The notes: generated by a model from the letters alone, not told the origin. Shown: positions 18,972 to 29,143, counted from the first letter of the stretch. The stretch is DNA of 64,000 nucleotides from an uncultured Sphingomonadales bacterium (GCA_903821605.1 CAIJLZ010000012.1:91927-155926), one strand, 5' to 3'. Made by a program: numbers and translations.

Positions 18972-19326
18972 CAACGCTACTCCATCACGATCACGCAACC
19001 CGAGGCGGGCCAAAGCCCTGCACCGACAACCACACCCGCAACTGGGGCGGCTGATGATTGCTATAAATATTCATTGTGGAAATAATATGGATGGTTTTTA
19101 TTAAATATGTCGCTCACAAAAATACATTAAAAAACACACATATCGACGAATACCAATTATTCCCGACAAATTCCAAATAACATGTATCCATAAAGGATCA
19201 TTTAAAAAATCAAATTGGATCCTTCATTAAACATTTTGTCACCCCATAAGGGCTAAACAGCTCCATATTTCCTCCATGATGTGGGAATAGCAGACACATG
19301 TCGCAGGGAGTCGGCCACGGCATTCA
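18972..19326. promoter_or_regulatory. AT-rich divergent intergenic region between the YHYH/HupE operon and the T2SS operon
   Basis: Marked drop in GC at about 19060-19260, with operons reading outward on both sides. Confidence 0.65.
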
Positions 19327-19833
19327 GTGACAATCCATGTAGGTAGTTGCTTGGCGTTCAAAAAATCATTTGTGCTGGCGGAGGGATTGATCGGCTGCCT
19401 GTTGGTGGCCCAGATTATCCGCCTCACCTTGCTTGTCGTGACGCCGCTTGGCCCCTTGGGCGATTGGCAGCCGACCCGTCCGGTTCGGTTTCCTGCGGCG
19501 GCACGACAGGCGATTTTTGCCCGATTTGATCCATTTTACCGCGATGTCCCCATGACCCCGGATGCGGGTGGCATGATGGCAGGCCCGGTCCACCTCTATG
19601 GCGTCCATGTCAATGCCGACACCGGCAGCGGCACCGCGATCCTCGCGCTGGGCGATGGCGAACAGAAACTCCTCGGCCTGGACGAGTTGGTGGCACCCGG
19701 CATCCGGCTTGCCGCCATTGCCTATGACCATGTCGAGATCGATCGCGCCGGTCAGCGGGAGCGGGTGTTCCTCACCTCCCCCGACACCTCCGGCATCCAG
19801 CCGCCCGACATGTCAGGGACAGCCCATCCATGA
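19327..19833 (+). CDS. gspC: Type II secretion system protein GspC
   Basis: N-terminal TM, GDWQP homology-region-like LYGVHVNADTGSGTAIL; first gene before the secretin. GTG start uncertain. Confidence 0.78.
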   Translation: MTIHVGSCLAFKKSFVLAEGLIGCLLVAQIIRLTLLVVTPLGPLGDWQPTRPVRFPAAARQAIFARFDPFYRDVPMTPDAGGMMAGPVHLYGVHVNADTGSGTAILALGDGEQKLLGLDELVAPGIRLAAIAYDHVEIDRAGQRERVFLTSPDTSGIQPPDMSGTAHP

Positions 19834-21998
19834 ACCGCCATTTCCTTGCCCGCCTCCCCCTTTTGGCTGTGCTACTTGCGGCGCAGCCGTTGGCCGCGCA
19901 GCATCTGCTCAACTTTCGCGACGCCGATATACGAGCGTTCATCGCCGATGCGGCGAAAGTGACTGGTCGCACCTTCGTCGTCGATGCGCGGGTGCAAGGC
20001 AAGGTCACCGTCGCCGGGGAGCGCCCGCTGTCCCGTGCCGAATATTTCGAGATTTTTCTTTCAACCCTGCGCGCCAACAATCTGGTCGCGGTGCCGATGG
20101 CCAATGGCAATTATCGCATCCAATTATTTGACGGCGCGGCCAGCCAGCCAAGCACGATCGGCAGCAAAGGCGCCTCGCGCAACCAGTTGGTGACTGAAAT
20201 CGTGCGATTGCGTTTCCTTGATGCTGGCCAGTCGCTTGAAACGGTCCGCCCGTTGATCAGCCCACAAGGGGCCGTCACCGCCAATCGCGGGGCCAACAGC
20301 CTGATCATCGCCGATTTTGCCGACAATGTCAGGCGGGTGCGTGCCCTGCTTGACGCGGTTGACCGGGACACCAACACCACCCGGCTGATCCCGCTGCGCA
20401 ATGCCGGGGCGCGCGATGTGTCGGCCTCGCTGCAACAGCTTGGTGCCGGTGGCCAGTCGGGCATCGCGATCGCGGCGATTGATAGTAGCAACAGCATCGC
20501 CTTAAGCGGCAACCCCGGCATGGTCGACCGCTTTGCAAAGCTGGTGGATGACCTAGATCAGCGCGCCGAATCCGCCAGCGAGATCCGCGTCCATTTCCTC
20601 CAGCACGCCAATGCACAACGGCTTCTGCCGACGTTGCAGCAACTGGTCGGCGGCGGCAGTGATCCGACGCCTCCGTCCAACAGCCCGGCGGCGACGGGTG
20701 CATCGGGATCAACCGCCTCCATGGCCAATCCGATGGGCAGTCGCACCGGTGGGTCAAACGGGCCAAGCAGCAGCGCCAGCGCCGGCGCCAACGCCAATAA
20801 CGCGCCCGCCGCCACGCCAACCAGTGGCAGCATCGCGAGCTATGGCCCGGCGATTATCACCCGTTATGAAGGCGCGAACGCGATCATTGTCGCCGCCAAT
20901 AGCGATGTGCAGCGCAAGCTGGGCGAACTGATCCGCCAGCTCGACACCCGCCGCCCGCAGGTTTTGGTCGAAGCCGTGATCGTGGAAATCGGCAATGACG
21001 CCGCGAAAAAATTGGGTGTTCAATTTCTGATCGGCGGCAAGAACATGCCGTTTTTGGCCACCAATTATTCCAACGCCAACCCGAACATTCTGTCCCTTGG
21101 CGGCGCGGCGGCGGGCTATGCGCTATCCAAGACGACCACGACCATCGACAGCAATGTCGTCACCACATCAGACAGCAGTCCGTTCGGCACGACATTTCAA
21201 GAATCCGCCGCCAATGCCTTGCTCAACGCGACCGGCGGCTTTGCGGGCGGGGCGGGCACCTTTGGCAATAATGGCGTATTCGCCTCGATCATCAACGCGA
21301 TCCGATCCGATACCAGTTCCAACCTGTTGGCCGTGCCGCATCTGGTGACGCTGGATAACCAGCCCGCGCGCTTTCTGGTCGGGCAGGAAGTGCCGATTGC
21401 CACCGGCGAGGCGCTGTCCAAGAACTTCGACAATGCCTTCCGCACGGTCCAGCGCGAAGAAGTCGGCATCAAGCTGGAGGTCACCCCACAGGTCAATGAC
21501 AGCGGCGAGGTCATGATGACGTTGCGGCAAGAAGTGTCGAGCATCGCCGGACCGGTTTCGACCCAATCGAGCGATCTCGTCATCAACAAGCGCAGCTTCG
21601 AGACCGTGTTGACGGCTGATGACGGCCAGATTCTCGCCATTGGCGGGCTGCTGAACGACGACGAACGCCGAACGATTGAACGCATTCCGCTGCTCGGTGA
21701 TGTGCCGCTGCTGGGCCAGTTGTTCCGGTCGCGCAGCCGCAGCCATGCCAAGACCAATTTGATGGTCTTCATCCGCCCGACCGTGCTGCGCGACAGCGCC
21801 GATAACGCTGCCTTCACCGCCCGGCGTTACGGCCAATTGCGCGCGGCCCAGCTTGCCCGCAACCCGGATACCGAACCCGAAATCGACCTGTTGGTCCGCG
21901 ACTATCTCGGCACGGTGCCGCCGGTCGCGGCCGGGCGTTCCGATGATGCGGTCATCGTCCCGCCCCCGCCCGCATCGCCGCCCGCGGGCCAACCATGA
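19830..21998 (+). CDS. gspD: Type II secretion system secretin GspD
   Basis: N0-N3 domains (LNFRDADIRAFIADAAKVTGRTFVVD), secretin domain (VPHLVTLDNQPARFLVGQEVPI, LLGDVPLLGQLFRSR). Confidence 0.96.
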   Translation: MNRHFLARLPLLAVLLAAQPLAAQHLLNFRDADIRAFIADAAKVTGRTFVVDARVQGKVTVAGERPLSRAEYFEIFLSTLRANNLVAVPMANGNYRIQLFDGAASQPSTIGSKGASRNQLVTEIVRLRFLDAGQSLETVRPLISPQGAVTANRGANSLIIADFADNVRRVRALLDAVDRDTNTTRLIPLRNAGARDVSASLQQLGAGGQSGIAIAAIDSSNSIALSGNPGMVDRFAKLVDDLDQRAESASEIRVHFLQHANAQRLLPTLQQLVGGGSDPTPPSNSPAATGASGSTASMANPMGSRTGGSNGPSSSASAGANANNAPAATPTSGSIASYGPAIITRYEGANAIIVAANSDVQRKLGELIRQLDTRRPQVLVEAVIVEIGNDAAKKLGVQFLIGGKNMPFLATNYSNANPNILSLGGAAAGYALSKTTTTIDSNVVTTSDSSPFGTTFQESAANALLNATGGFAGGAGTFGNNGVFASIINAIRSDTSSNLLAVPHLVTLDNQPARFLVGQEVPIATGEALSKNFDNAFRTVQREEVGIKLEVTPQVNDSGEVMMTLRQEVSSIAGPVSTQSSDLVINKRSFETVLTADDGQILAIGGLLNDDERRTIERIPLLGDVPLLGQLFRSRSRSHAKTNLMVFIRPTVLRDSADNAAFTARRYGQLRAAQLARNPDTEPEIDLLVRDYLGTVPPVAAGRSDDAVIVPPPPASPPAGQP

Positions 21999-23479
21999 CC
22001 ATCTGCGCGCCCCTGCCCTATGGCTTTGCCCGGCGGCACGGGGTGGTGCTGCGTGCCGCAACGCCAGAGCCGGTGATTGCCCTGCGCGCCAACGCCGAAC
22101 CTTGGGTGCTGATGGAGGTGCGCCGCTGGCTAGGGCAAGCCTTCACCTTGGAACATGTCTCGCCCGGCCAGTTCGATGGCTTGCTCGCCGATCTTTATGC
22201 GCTCGACATGGGCAGCGCCGAGGTGGCCGGTGCGATGGCGGTGGGCGCGGATAGCCTCGACCTGCTCGCCACCGATCTACCCAGTGCCGATGACCTGCTC
22301 GATAGCGCCGATGACGCACCCGCGATCCGATTGATCAACGGCATCATCGCCGACGCCGCGCGCCAAGGCGTTTCCGATATCCATGTCGAACCTTATGAAA
22401 CCGCGCTGGTCATTCGCATGCGGGTGGATGGCCTGTTGCGCGAGGTGCTGCGCATGCCGCCCCATGTCGCGCCCGTGCTGGTCAGCCGGATCAAGGTCAT
22501 GGCCCGGCTCGATATCGCCGAACGGCGCGTGCCGCAGGATGGGCGCATCGGGCTGACGCTGGGCGGCAAGGCGCTGGATGTCCGGGTTTCCACCCTGCCT
22601 AGCCGGGCGGGTGAGCGGGTGGTGCTGCGCCTGCTCGACAAGGACAATGCCGGGATTGATTTCGATGCACTAGGGCTGAAAGGCAGCGCCGACCGCATCT
22701 TGCGCGCTGCGCTGGATGAACCGCATGGCATCATCCTTGTTACCGGCCCAACCGGATCCGGCAAAACAACGACGCTCTATGCCGCGCTCAAGGCGTTAAA
22801 CGATGGCCGGCGGAATATTCTCACGGTCGAGGACCCGGTCGAATATGCGGTTGATGGCGTCGGCCAGACCCAGGTCAATGCCAAGGTCGGGCTGACCTTT
22901 GCCGCCGGGCTACGCGCCATCCTGCGGCAAGACCCGGATGTGGTGATGGTCGGCGAAATCCGCGACCGCGAAACCGCCGATATTGCGGTGCAGGCCTCGC
23001 TCACCGGTCATCTCGTCTTGTCCACCGTCCACACCAATGACGCGATTGGGGCGATTACTCGGCTACGCGACATGAAGGTCGAGCCGTTCCTCATCGCCTC
23101 GGCCCTGCGCGCCGTCATCGCGCAGCGGCTGGTGCGCCGTCTATGCCCGGGCTGCCGCATCGCATCGCAGTTGGATGCGCCGTTGCCCGGCCTCGCCTTA
23201 CCGGTCGGCACCATGGTGTGGCGCGCCAACGGCTGCCCCGCCTGCCAGCAAAGCGGCTATCGTGGCCGCATTGGCCTGTTTGAAGCGGTGCGCATTGATG
23301 ACCGGATGCGGGCGATGATCATTGCCGATGCCGATGAAGCCAGTCTCGCCCGCCATGCTTTTGCCGCCACGCCAACCCTTGCCGCCGCCGTCGGCGCACT
23401 GGTGCGACAGGGCGACACCTCGCCGGAAGAGGCCATTCGCATCGCGCGGCAGGCGGACGGAGAATCCGACCATGGCTGA
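21995..23479 (+). CDS. gspE: Type II secretion system ATPase GspE
   Basis: GPTGSGKTTTLYAAL Walker A, VGEIRDRETADIAVQASLTGHLVLSTVHTND, CPGCR...CPACQ zinc motif. Confidence 0.97.
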   Translation: MTICAPLPYGFARRHGVVLRAATPEPVIALRANAEPWVLMEVRRWLGQAFTLEHVSPGQFDGLLADLYALDMGSAEVAGAMAVGADSLDLLATDLPSADDLLDSADDAPAIRLINGIIADAARQGVSDIHVEPYETALVIRMRVDGLLREVLRMPPHVAPVLVSRIKVMARLDIAERRVPQDGRIGLTLGGKALDVRVSTLPSRAGERVVLRLLDKDNAGIDFDALGLKGSADRILRAALDEPHGIILVTGPTGSGKTTTLYAALKALNDGRRNILTVEDPVEYAVDGVGQTQVNAKVGLTFAAGLRAILRQDPDVVMVGEIRDRETADIAVQASLTGHLVLSTVHTNDAIGAITRLRDMKVEPFLIASALRAVIAQRLVRRLCPGCRIASQLDAPLPGLALPVGTMVWRANGCPACQQSGYRGRIGLFEAVRIDDRMRAMIIADADEASLARHAFAATPTLAAAVGALVRQGDTSPEEAIRIARQADGESDHG

Positions 23480-24704
23480 ATTTCGCTATCGCGTCATCGA
23501 CCCCGCCGGTCGCGGCCGCGAAGGGCGCATCGCGGCACGCGACCGGGAAGAAGCAGGCCGCGTGCTACAGGACCGCCGGCTGTTCGTCGTCGACTGCATC
23601 GCCCTGTCGCCGGATGAACCACGCCCCCGCGCGCCGGCGCTGATCGCCTTGTCGCGGCCACGTCGCCAACGCCTCTCCGCCCGCGAACTGGCGCTGTTTA
23701 CCCGGCAACTATCAACCCTGACCCAAGTGAGCCCGCTGGAAGAAGCGTTGCGCACCGTCGCCCGGCAAAGCGAGGCCGCGCATGTCCGGCGCATCATCGG
23801 CCATGTCCAATCGGGCATTCTCGAAGGTCGCCGCCTCGCGCTCGCGCTTGCGCTCGAACCGGCAAGCTTTCCGCCGCTCTATCGCGCGATGATCGCGGCG
23901 GGCGAGAGTGCCGGGAGCCTGCCCGAAATTCTCGACCGGCTGGCGGCCCTGCTGGAACGACAGGCGGAAGTGCGCGGCAAGCTGATCGCCACGCTCGCTT
24001 ATCCGCTGGTGCTGGCGCTGGTCGCGCTGCTGGTGGTGGCGGCGCTCATGATTTGGGTCGTGCCCCGGGTGGTCGAACAGTTCGACACGGTTGGCCAGCA
24101 ACTGCCGCTGCTGACCCGGATCGTCATCACCCTGTCGGACCTTGCCGCCAACTGGTGGTGGCTCGGCCTAGCCATAACGGGCGCGCTGGCGTTCGGGGCC
24201 GTGCACCTGCTGCGTTTGGCTGGACCCCGGCTGACATTCGATGGCTGGCTGTTGCGGGTGCCGCTGATCGGTCGGCTGGTGCGCGATCTCCATGCGGCAC
24301 GCTTCGCCCGCACGCTTGGCACCATGGTCGCCAGCCGATTGCCCTTGGTCGAGGGTCTGGAACTGACCCTGCCGACGATCCACAATCGGGTACTCGCCGG
24401 GGCCACGCAAATGCTCGCCACCCAAGTGCGGGGCGGCGGCAGCCTGTCCGGCGCGCTGCGTAGTTGCGGCCTATTTCCGCCATTGCTTGTCTATCTTGTC
24501 GCCAGTGGCGAAAGTTCGGGGCGGCTGGATCTCATGCTGGAACGCGCCGCCGACTATCTCGAACGCGAATTCGACCGCTTCACCGCGACCGCGATGGCGC
24601 TGCTCGAACCGGCAATCATCGTCGTCATGGGCGCGGTGGTCGCGCTCATCATTCTGGCGATCCTGCTGCCCATTCTTCAACTGCAACAATTGACCGGAGC
24701 CTGA
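23472..24704 (+). CDS. gspF: Type II secretion system inner-membrane protein GspF
   Basis: MAEFRYRVIDPAGRGREGRIAA start, two GspF domains with TM segments. Confidence 0.96.
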   Translation: MAEFRYRVIDPAGRGREGRIAARDREEAGRVLQDRRLFVVDCIALSPDEPRPRAPALIALSRPRRQRLSARELALFTRQLSTLTQVSPLEEALRTVARQSEAAHVRRIIGHVQSGILEGRRLALALALEPASFPPLYRAMIAAGESAGSLPEILDRLAALLERQAEVRGKLIATLAYPLVLALVALLVVAALMIWVVPRVVEQFDTVGQQLPLLTRIVITLSDLAANWWWLGLAITGALAFGAVHLLRLAGPRLTFDGWLLRVPLIGRLVRDLHAARFARTLGTMVASRLPLVEGLELTLPTIHNRVLAGATQMLATQVRGGGSLSGALRSCGLFPPLLVYLVASGESSGRLDLMLERAADYLEREFDRFTATAMALLEPAIIVVMGAVVALIILAILLPILQLQQLTGA

Positions 24705-24707
24705 GCC

Positions 24708-25175
24708 ATGCCCTTATGGTCCCCACCCGCGCGCGCAAAAGCCGCCCGCCCGTCAAGCGAACAGGGCTTCACCTTGGTCGAACTGATGGTGGTGATCTTC
24801 ATCATCGGCCTGCTTTCCACCGTGGTGCTGATCAACGTCTTGCCAAGCCAAGACCGCGCGATGGTGACCAAGGCACGGGCGGATATCGCGACCTTGTCGG
24901 CGGCGATGGAGATGTATCGGCTCGACAATCTCGCCTATCCGGCGGCGAGTGACGGGCTGCAAGCGCTGCGTGATCCGCCCGCCAGCCTCACCGATGCCAG
25001 CCGTTACCGACCGGGCGGCTATGTCCGCTCGCTGCCCGCTGATCCCTGGGGTCGTCCCTATCAGATCAAGACCCCCGGCGCGGATGGCAGCCCTTTCCAA
25101 ATCTATTCGCTAGGGGCCGATGGCGCGCCCGGCGGGAGCGGCGACAATGCCGATATTCTTGACAGTGCGCGTTAA
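24708..25175 (+). CDS. gspG: Major pseudopilin GspG
   Basis: GFTLVELMVVIFIIGLLS prepilin motif, DPWGRPYQ. Confidence 0.96.
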   Translation: MPLWSPPARAKAARPSSEQGFTLVELMVVIFIIGLLSTVVLINVLPSQDRAMVTKARADIATLSAAMEMYRLDNLAYPAASDGLQALRDPPASLTDASRYRPGGYVRSLPADPWGRPYQIKTPGADGSPFQIYSLGADGAPGGSGDNADILDSAR

Positions 25176-25623
25176 TCGATCCCGGCGATTAGCCGCGGGC
25201 TTCACGCTTGTCGAACTGATGGTGGTGCTGTTCCTGATCGGCATGGCCGCCGCGACCGTGGTGATCGCCCTGCCGCGTGCCGGTGGTGATCTTGGCGAGC
25301 AGGCCGCACGCTTCGCCGCGCGTGCGGCGGCGCTGCGCGACCGGGCCGTCGTGACCGGCGCCCCCGCTGGCCTTTGGGCAAGCGCCACCGGCTATGGCTT
25401 TGAACGATATACCGCTCAGGGCTGGGAACCCTTGCGCGACCATCATATCCCGCCTGCCGACTGGCCACGCGGCACCTTGGTGCGGGTCGATGGACAGCCG
25501 CAAGGCCGCATCGCGTTCGACCGGCTTGGTCTGCCTGATCGCGCCCTCACCATCGACCTGACGCAACGCGGCGAGCGCGCCCAAATCCATATCGATGCCG
25601 CAGGCGAGATCGAGCTGCGATGA
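25147..25623 (+). CDS. gspH: Pseudopilin GspH
   Basis: GFTLVELMVVLFLIGMAAATVV prepilin motif, position in operon. Confidence 0.9.
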   Translation: MPIFLTVRVNRSRRLAAGFTLVELMVVLFLIGMAAATVVIALPRAGGDLGEQAARFAARAAALRDRAVVTGAPAGLWASATGYGFERYTAQGWEPLRDHHIPPADWPRGTLVRVDGQPQGRIAFDRLGLPDRALTIDLTQRGERAQIHIDAAGEIELR

Positions 25624-25979
25624 TGCGCACGGATAACGGCTTCACCCTGCTGGAAATGCTGGTCGCGCTGGCGGTGATGTCGCTGGCGGCGCTGGCGCTG
25701 ATCCGGCTTGATGCGGTGGCGGTGCGCGGGGCGGCAGACCTTGGCAATGATGGCCTTGCGCGCATCGTGGTCGCCAATGCCGCCAGCGACCTCTTAACCG
25801 ACCCGACGCCGCCCGCCATCGGCGCACATAGCGCCCGGGTTGATAATGGCGGCATGGGATGGACCGTACGCCGCCATGTCGAACTGATGCCCGATCCCGG
25901 ATTAATGCAGGTGCGGATCGATGCCAGCGGCGACCAGGGTGGGCGCGCCACATTGACACTGATGAGGCCCGCCCGATGA
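25620..25979 (+). CDS. gspI: Pseudopilin GspI
   Basis: GFTLLEMLVALAVMSLAALAL, position in operon. Confidence 0.9.
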   Translation: MMRTDNGFTLLEMLVALAVMSLAALALIRLDAVAVRGAADLGNDGLARIVVANAASDLLTDPTPPAIGAHSARVDNGGMGWTVRRHVELMPDPGLMQVRIDASGDQGGRATLTLMRPAR

Positions 25980-26587
25980 CCCGACCCCCTCCGCTCGTGC
26001 CCGATGGTTTCACGCTGGTCGAACTGTTGATCGCGCTGGCCCTGTTCGCGCTGCTTTCCATCGCCGGGCTATTGTTGCTGCGGACCAGCGTCGATAGCCA
26101 GTCGGCCATTTCCCGACGATTGGATCAACAGGGCCGGATCGAACGGTTGCGGGCCTTGCTCGCCAATGAATTTGGCACGGCAGTCGGGCGCATCGGGCGG
26201 GATGCACAAGGCGCACGGCACGCGGCCTTCATCGGCTGGCCCCAACAGATCGCGTTCGTCAGCATCGGCGAAGAGGCCGGGACCATCAGCCGGGTCGAAG
26301 CCATTGGCCTGCGCTTCACCCGCAACCAGCTTGTCATGACCCGCAGCCATAGCCTCGATGGCATTTTGCAGGGGGAGGAAAGCACGCTGCTGCGCGACCT
26401 GCGTGACGCCCGCTTTCGCTATCGCGCGGACGACGGCCAATGGCGCGATCAATGGCAGGCTGAACAGCCCCACGCCCTACCGCGCGCAGTCGAATTGAAC
26501 CTGCGCGGCAAAGGGCTTGGCCCGCTGACATTACATATTCCACTCGCCCCGGATGGCGTGGCGCCAATGCCGGACCTGCGCCGATGA
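25976..26587 (+). CDS. gspJ: Pseudopilin GspJ
   Basis: GFTLVELLIALALFALLSIAGLLLL; ATGA overlap with gspI. Confidence 0.92.
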   Translation: MTRPPPLVPDGFTLVELLIALALFALLSIAGLLLLRTSVDSQSAISRRLDQQGRIERLRALLANEFGTAVGRIGRDAQGARHAAFIGWPQQIAFVSIGEEAGTISRVEAIGLRFTRNQLVMTRSHSLDGILQGEESTLLRDLRDARFRYRADDGQWRDQWQAEQPHALPRAVELNLRGKGLGPLTLHIPLAPDGVAPMPDLRR

Positions 26588-27531
26588 CGGCGTTCCCGGC
26601 GCATGAGCGCGGCGCGGCGCTGCTGACCGTGTTGTTGCTGGTCGCCGTCATGACGGTGGTGGCGGCGACCGCGCTGGAACGCCTGACCTTGGCGACCCGG
26701 CGCGCCGCGAGTGGCGCGGCAATGGATCAGGCCCGGTTGAATCAGCTCGCGGTCGAACAGCTTGCGCTGCGGCGGCTTGGCCAAATGTTGAGCGCCAAGG
26801 CCCCTGTTGCCGACTGGATCGACCGGCCATTGACCCTGTCACTCCCGCAAGGAGAGGCTGAGTTCCGTTTCAGCGATGGCGGCAATTGTTTCAACCTCAA
26901 CAGCCTCGCCAGCGATGACGGGGATCAGCGCGACCGCGCGCGCACTCAATTCGCCGCGCTGATACAGCTAAACGGCGTGACGGCGAGCGCTGCTGGGCGG
27001 ATTGTCGCACAGGCCGCCGACTGGGTTGATGGGGACCAGCTCATCACCCCTGGTGGCGGCGAAGATCATGCCTATGGCGATGGTGCCCGTACCCCGGATG
27101 GACCGATGGCCGATCCCAGCGAGCTGCTCGCCCTGCCCGCCATGACCTCGGCAAACTGGCGTCTGATGGCGCCATGGCTCTGCGCCCTGCCACATCGCGA
27201 CGCCTCAACATTCAACATCAACACGCTGCGCCCCGGCCAAGCGTTGCTGCTGGGGCTGATGACGCCCGGCCTGCCACTAGAACGGGCGCGGACGCTGCTT
27301 GCCGCGCGCCCATCGGGTGGCTTTGCCAGCACCAATTTATTCGCCACCGAACTGAGCGCCAATACGACCCCGCTGGCACCGTCCCTCCTCCGCCAACTGA
27401 GCCTCACCAGCCGCTGGTTCCGGCTGCATAGCGTGGTTCATCTTGGCGGGATCGACCTCGCGATGGACAGTCTGGTCGATGTGGCGGATGGCGACCCACG
27501 CATCGTCCAGCGGCGACGGGAGACCATGTGA
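26584..27531 (+). CDS. gspK: Type II secretion system protein GspK
   Basis: ERGAALLTVLLLVAVMTVVAATAL, large pseudopilin with SAM-like region (FNINTLRPGQALLL). Confidence 0.93.
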   Translation: MTAFPAHERGAALLTVLLLVAVMTVVAATALERLTLATRRAASGAAMDQARLNQLAVEQLALRRLGQMLSAKAPVADWIDRPLTLSLPQGEAEFRFSDGGNCFNLNSLASDDGDQRDRARTQFAALIQLNGVTASAAGRIVAQAADWVDGDQLITPGGGEDHAYGDGARTPDGPMADPSELLALPAMTSANWRLMAPWLCALPHRDASTFNINTLRPGQALLLGLMTPGLPLERARTLLAARPSGGFASTNLFATELSANTTPLAPSLLRQLSLTSRWFRLHSVVHLGGIDLAMDSLVDVADGDPRIVQRRRETM

Positions 27532-28667
27532 TGACCGCGCGCCTGTTGCTGAGCCTGCCGCCTCGTCTTGCCGGGAAGGTCGCCCCCGCCACACCAGCGC
27601 CCAGCCACTGGTGGCTGATCGATGATGCGGGCGGCATCCGTGCTGGCACATCGCAGGATTGGCCAGATGTCCTGCCGCACCCCGGCCCGATCATCGCGCT
27701 CGCCCCGGTGGCCGATGTCACGCTGCGGCAGGCCGCCATCGGCGGTCTCGCCCCGCGTCAGGCGGCGATGGCTGCCCGGCTGTTGCTGGCGGATGGGTTG
27801 GCCGATCCCGTGGACGCGCTGCACCTTGCCATTGGCAGTCATGACGCCAGCGGAGAGATGCGACCGGTCGCCATTTGCGGGCGGGAGCAGATACAGGGCT
27901 GGCGCGATTGGCTGGCGGCACTGGGCATCACCGCCGATCACCTTGTACCGCTGGCGTGCCTGTCCCCCATCGCCGATGACACGGCAGGCGGCGCGCTGCA
28001 CATCACGCTTGGCGACCAAGACTGGGTCCGTACCCGTGATCTTGTCTTTCCGGCTGATCCCGCACTGATCAATCTGTTGACAAGCGGTCATCTCGCCGAG
28101 GCCAGTCAGGTGCAGCTCGACGCCGCCCTGATTGCTCTTGCCGATCATCTCCCGCTCGACCTGCTGGACGATCCCTTTGCTCCCGGCACCGGGCAGTTTG
28201 CCGACCGCCGGATGAGGCGCCGGCTCGGCACATGGGCGGCGCTAATGGCAGGTATCAGCCTTGCCCTCCCCCTCACCGAAACGGTGCGACTCAAGCTGGA
28301 CCGCCAACGGCTCGACCGGGACAGCGCGGCAATGGTGGAAAGCGCGCTTGGCCGCGCGCCGCCGCTGGAAGAAGCGGTTGCCGCGCTGGATGCCGACCTT
28401 GCCCGGCGCGGGGGACTGCCGGGCCGGGCCAGCCTGCCATTGGCCGCGTTGTTGCGCGCATTGGAACCACAACCGACGGTCGCCATCAATCGGGTCGACT
28501 GGCGCGGCGATGGGCGGCTCGACGTCACGCTGGCTGCCCCCCGGCCCGATCAAATCGATCCGGTGGCGCAGGCACTGCGCGATAGCGGCTATCGGCTGGT
28601 CATGACGCCACGCGCCGATGGCAATGGGGGGGCGCTCGCCGATCTGGTGATGGAGCCTGCATCATGA
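27528..28667 (+). CDS. gspL: Type II secretion system protein GspL
   Basis: Actin-like cytoplasmic domain, central TM, periplasmic ferredoxin-like C-terminus, position in operon. Confidence 0.9.
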   Translation: MMTARLLLSLPPRLAGKVAPATPAPSHWWLIDDAGGIRAGTSQDWPDVLPHPGPIIALAPVADVTLRQAAIGGLAPRQAAMAARLLLADGLADPVDALHLAIGSHDASGEMRPVAICGREQIQGWRDWLAALGITADHLVPLACLSPIADDTAGGALHITLGDQDWVRTRDLVFPADPALINLLTSGHLAEASQVQLDAALIALADHLPLDLLDDPFAPGTGQFADRRMRRRLGTWAALMAGISLALPLTETVRLKLDRQRLDRDSAAMVESALGRAPPLEEAVAALDADLARRGGLPGRASLPLAALLRALEPQPTVAINRVDWRGDGRLDVTLAAPRPDQIDPVAQALRDSGYRLVMTPRADGNGGALADLVMEPAS

Positions 28668-29143
28668 TCGCATCATCGCGCCAATGGTGGCAGGGGTTAA
28701 TGCCGCGCGAACGGGCGGGGATCGCGGTCGCCGGGCTGTTGACGCTTGCGATCTTGGGCTGGCTGTCGGTGTGGCGGCCGCTGGTGAATGGGCAGCCAGC
28801 GGCGCGGCAAGATCATCTGCTCGCCGTCCGTCGCCACGCCGCCATCCAGCAGCGACTGGCCGACCGCGAAGCCATCCGCCGCCAAGCGACGCCGGGCCAA
28901 AACGCCGCGCCCTTGGCCGAACGGGTGACGCAATTGGCAGCCGAGGCGGGGCTAAGCGGCGACCGGATCGACCCCGCCAGCCATGATGGCGCACGCATCA
29001 CCATCGACCATGGGCGCGCCACGGCGGTGCTGTCTCTGCTCCACCGGCTGGAGGCGGAGGGCATCATGGCCAGCGAATTGAGCTTGCGCCGCCATGGTGA
29101 TGGCACGGTCGCCTTCACGGCAAAATTGCGGAGGATGGGATGA
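28664..29143 (+). CDS. gspM: Type II secretion system protein GspM
   Basis: WWQGLMPRERAGIAVAGLLTLAIL single TM, position in operon. Confidence 0.9.
   Translation: MIASSRQWWQGLMPRERAGIAVAGLLTLAILGWLSVWRPLVNGQPAARQDHLLAVRRHAAIQQRLADREAIRRQATPGQNAAPLAERVTQLAAEAGLSGDRIDPASHDGARITIDHGRATAVLSLLHRLEAEGIMASELSLRRHGDGTVAFTAKLRRMG

Noticed and set aside
19239-19427. 62-aa minus-strand ORF across the gspC start
   Set aside because: No family signal, overlaps gspC; better explained as noise in the divergent region
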